Shown: positions 60,845 through 64,000 of the stretch, piece after piece
How positions within the stretch are numbered: the stretch's first letter is position 1
Layout: each line of letters starts with the position of its first letter
DNA from: Acorus gramineus
Taxonomy: Eukaryota > Streptophyta > Magnoliopsida > Acorales > Acoraceae
Direction: 5' to 3'
DNA: 64,000 nucleotides
NCBI GenBank assembly: GCA_030737835.1
Contig: JAUJYN010000016.1
Location: forward strand, 3,551,747 to 3,615,746
Notes under the pieces: model-generated
The model's input: the letters and a program-made list of their open reading frames with translations, nothing else
What the model was told of the DNA's origin: nothing
Database searches by the model: none
Translations under genes and position numbers: made by a program

Positions 60845-61677
60845 TGTGGGAGGTGGAATTGGATCTTCCTCCGCTGGGCCGGATTCAGAGATGATCCGGG
60901 CTTTTGATGCAGATCTAAGAAGAAGCGTCAGGAGAACCTCTACGTCGGTTGTTGATCCTCGCTCGTCAGATCTCCCTCTTTGATCTCCCGCTCCGGTCAC
61001 CTGTAACTCACATCAGTGCGGTGTTGGCTGACGTCCCTTCGACGCTCAAGTTAGATCTTCATTATATTGAGAATTCAAGCTTGAGTCTAGGGTTTTGGGA
61101 AAGAAGAAGTGTGTACCTTGTGTTGAAGGGGATACCCTTCTATTTATAGGCTGAGGTGGCGTGCCTATTATGCTAAGGGGGTGTGAGGATATCATGAGAT
61201 AGAATCTTCCATGTGGCTCTTAAATCAGTCGACATGTGTGATCTTGGGATCAGCTCATCATAACAATTTTCTAACAGTTGATCATAGCCATTGCATCAGA
61301 GAATATTCCCTACTTTCTATAATTTTGTTGGTGTTCATATTATACACGTGAGATGTATTCTTATCAGGTTGAGCCTCATGGTCTGATTATTTCATATCAG
61401 AGCAGGTCAGGACAGTTAGGTCTTCAGACACTCAGGTCTGGTCAGTAATCCGACCTGGATGTTCCTCCACCCGACCTGGAATGAAGGCTTATTTTTGAAA
61501 CAGTGTATTGGGCCGAGGTGATCTTGTCTTCAACATGGGCCCTTGTGTTGAGCTGGGCCTTTAGCTCAAATCGGCCTCGACACTAGTGGGCCCGTCTCCT
61601 ATGACATTATTATTCTATTCTAATTAATTCATGTATCTTTATTCCTTATTCAGGTGAGACGGGTTTTGTCTCCGACA
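60845..61677 (-). repeat. 5' LTR of the Tat-like element, 833 bp
   Basis: On the minus strand it starts TGTCGGAGACAAAACCCGTC and ends CCACCTCCCACA. A TATA box (CTATAAATAG) lies at 61140-61149. Its 3' part is repeated at 55514-55849. Confidence 0.9.
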
Positions 61678-61779
61678 ACTAGAACACTTCTATAAGATTT
61701 GAAGTAAGAAAAAAAAATATAAGTAAGCCATATTTTGAACTAAATTGGTACAAAAAATTAAAAATACTGCAGGGACAAA

Positions 61780-62624
61780 AAATGATGAACCGGGTTCGGG
61801 TGCACGACCGTCCGCTCCGCTTCCTCTGACGGGTACCGCTTGGTTGTCGGCGAACCTCCTCCTCGAGTGTCATCAGAAACAGGGTTGGGGGTGACCTGCA
61901 AAAGACCCTCCGACGCTCAAGTCAGCCGATGTTGTACAAGGGATCTAGTGGAAAAATATTTCTCACATAGCTCAATAAGGAGAACCGGTTCCCTACTTAT
62001 AGTACTTTAATGGGTGCCCTACAATCAATGGTGGATCTCTCTCGCATCGGACGGATGGGGAGATATCCTTGATTTAGGTCATCAAATATATGTATATTTA
62101 GGGATTTGTACAATCAGTAATTGATTATCCCTTATTAAATATACATATTTTGTTTGGGATTTTATGGAATCAATCAATGATATTTTCAAATTTAATATAT
62201 ATATTATTGATAGCTTTAAATCTAAAATATATGTTGTTAGAATTTGGAATTTCAACCATTGATGGTCCATAATTAAATATATATTGTTGGGATTTGGAAG
62301 ATCAATCATTGATGGTCCCAAATCAAATATGTATATTGTTGGGATTTAAAAAATTAGTTAAGGATGGTTCCAAATCCAATATATAATATGAGATTTTCAT
62401 GAGATTCTGTGATCTTTACATTAATGATCTCGAAATCATATTTTCTATTGGGATTTGATCCCAAATCTAACTTGATATTTTCTGGTCGTCGGATATGGAA
62501 GGCTAGACGGGTCGGATCCAAGTTCGATGGGCTATCTAGGTTGTCGGCCTTCGGCATTCGGTTCCTGGGCCGCCGGTACGTGGAGCATAGTTAATGGGCT
62601 TAGATTTTGACCCCTACAAATACC
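61780..62624 (-). repeat. LTR, family C, minus strand
   Basis: On the minus strand it starts TGGTATTTGTAGGGGTCAAA at 62624. A TATA box (CTATAAGTAGGGAACCGG) lies near 61990-62003. It shares its leader and TATA region with 44985-45625. Its left end is approximate because the Tat-like element inserted just beyond it and no target duplication could be read. Three near-repeats of a GGTCCATAATTAAATATAT-like unit occur at 62240-62390. Confidence 0.55.
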
Positions 62625-62725
62625 ACGTTAACAATATATATATTTTTAAAACCGAATATCTAGATCCCATAAATATGATATGATATATTTGTATCCATGT
62701 CCGATTCAGATATGGATAATGATAT

Positions 62726-63576
62726 GGGTGACTCTATTTGCACCCCTCTAATTTATAAGTAAGCCTCTTTATGGATTGTGTTGTAAAAGATCCATTTATA
62801 TATGCCTAATAAATAAGCCCCTTATATGGATTGTATAAGTTTGGATTTTTAAAGTTTTTCAAGGGTTATCGTTTTGAAAGATTATATGAATTTTTGCATG
62901 AACAATGGATTCTCATATTGTTTTTCACATAGATTTGATTTTTTTTTTAATTAGAATCTGTTTTGAATTTTTATAATTTTAATTTAAAGTTGTATGTATC
63001 TTGTTTGAAAAAAATAATTTTCATTTTGAGATAATCTTTTATAAGCGTGGTCTTTATATATAATCTGTCTTTGGAAGAAAAAAATAGATTTACACTATAA
63101 TCGAATGTTTACTAATTTAATGACTACATTGTTCCAACTTTTCAGACAAATAACAAATTAAAACAGCACCCAAAATTCAACCTCTTAATACAATAAATGA
63201 ACAATTTAAAACAAAACCTAGAAAGAAGCCAGGTGTAGAAATCCTCAAGACTCAAACAGATCGGTGCATACCCCCTACTCAATAAAAAAAAATCCAAATT
63301 TTCACTCATCGAATCTCCCAAAACAATTAAAAATCCAAAAATTTTCATTAACCAGGGTGAGTGAATCTAGCAGGAACGGAGAGGACGCTAAAGACTGTCT
63401 ATCAGGACAATCCTCCATACTAGGTGTTGGTGGAAGAATATATAAAAGAGGGCATACTAATGAATCTAACAAGGGATTTTAGTATTTGGGACTTTTAAAT
63501 AAAATGCTAAAAATAAGGAGGGTTCATAAATAAGGGGGCATATTTATAGATTAGAGGGGTGCAAATGGAGCCACCC
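62726..63576. mobile_element. Mutator-like MITE, 851 bp, 9 bp target duplication
   Basis: Left end GGGTGACTCTATTTGCACCCC and the complement of the right end (GGGTGGCTCCATTTGCACCCC) are inverted repeats continuing with TCTAAT and TATAA. TAATGATAT flanks it on both sides (62717-62725 and 63577-63585). The interior is AT-rich with no recognisable protein. Confidence 0.88.
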
Positions 63577-63585
63577 TAATGATAT

Positions 63586-64000
63586 TCATGGTATGAATGT
63601 CTGATTCAGATCTTTATCAGGATCCATTAACATCCCAATCCAAGCATGTCTTATCCACTGAGACCTAATCAATGATACATGATAATTGACCTTTTTGACT
63701 TATATTGAGAGGCAATGATGTTGGAGTGGATTGGAGTGGATTATAATCAAGCATATCAGGAAGTGCCTCAATCCAATCTTTTTTTATATTTATATATAGT
63801 ATTTAAAAAGGAAGGGGAGTGATGCAGTAGGTAATGTTGGAGAAGCTTCATAGGAAGGGACAAATTATGGTGGGTGGGTGTGTGGGAGGGGTGGTATGGG
63901 AGAGGTATGTATGGCATATATTCAACGCATGATATCTCTTTTATTGTTCTTTTATGAGTAATCAATCATACAAGGACCTCAGTTGGTCAATTGATCTACA
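63586..64000. other. AT-rich flank at the right edge
   Basis: It continues the old repeat interrupted by the MITE (GATTCAGATCTTTATCAGG). A G-rich GGTGGGTGGGTGTGTGGGAGGGG tract lies at about 63869-63893. No gene seen. Confidence 0.4.

Larger units (their letters stand above)
55514..61677 (-). mobile_element. Tat-like Ty3/Gypsy element lacking RT and integrase, with a nested solo LTR
   Basis: The 5 bp repeat ACTAG flanks the whole (55509-55513 and 61678-61682). From right to left: 5' LTR (60845-61677), primer site, gag (60777-59154), a nested family A solo LTR (56504-59148), gag-protease continuation (56503-55850), then directly a partial 3' LTR (55514-55849). Everything between protease and mid-LTR is gone, removing reverse transcriptase, RNase H and integrase. 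Without the nested LTR it is about 3.5 kb. The two LTR pieces differ at many sites, so the element is old. Confidence 0.88.

Noticed and set aside
1-64000. A novel multi-gene defence, biosynthetic or other operon-like system
   Set aside because: Apart from one kinase gene, every recognisable coding stretch belongs to a known transposon class, and no set of co-oriented unknown genes exists.

Overview
The window looks like nuclear DNA of a flowering plant, dominated by transposable elements. The evidence is one nine-exon gene for a plant-specific SnRK2 protein kinase, plant-type Ty3/Gypsy retrotransposons (a chromodomain-bearing Tekay/Del-like lineage and a Tat-like lineage), a plant L1-type LINE and several terminal-inverted-repeat DNA elements. 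The species cannot be named from the sequence. I found no bacterial, organellar, rRNA, tRNA or CRISPR feature.

Layout. 1-4810: broken gag and 5' LTR of a minus-strand Gypsy element, with a solo LTR of the same family inserted in that LTR. 4811-9369: 5'-truncated plus-strand Gypsy element with integrase end, chromodomain and a 3.5 kb 3' LTR. 9370-18261: AT-rich DNA with inverted-repeat elements, among them a 593 bp fold-back and a 2.9 kb element with an 8 bp target duplication, plus one LTR of another family. 18262-36596: one L1-type LINE on the minus strand, about 6 kb when unnested, split by three LTR insertions and one hAT-like element; every insertion and the LINE itself has a readable target-site duplication. 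36597-39173: AT-rich spacer. 39174-43532: the intact SnRK2 gene on the minus strand. 44500-54000: small MITEs, three further LTR families and two Mutator-like elements. 55509-61682: a Tat-like element on the minus strand with gag and protease but no reverse transcriptase or integrase, again split by a Tekay-like solo LTR. 61683-64000: another LTR fragment and an 851 bp element with a 9 bp target duplication.

The SnRK2 kinase is the only gene here that looks able to make a functional protein. All transposon proteins show stops, frameshifts or truncation. The many long Ala/Arg/Pro-rich open frames near 6.5-7.3, 23.3-24.2, 28.1-28.9, 31.4-31.9, 33.5-34.0 and 57.7-58.3 kb are artefacts of very GC-rich LTR segments.

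The most notable points are the cleanly resolved nesting, the conserved 36-39 nt 'mini-exon' between splice-like signals inside two related LTR families, the modular exchange of U3 ends between those families, and the large fold-back. I saw no convincing undescribed multi-gene system.
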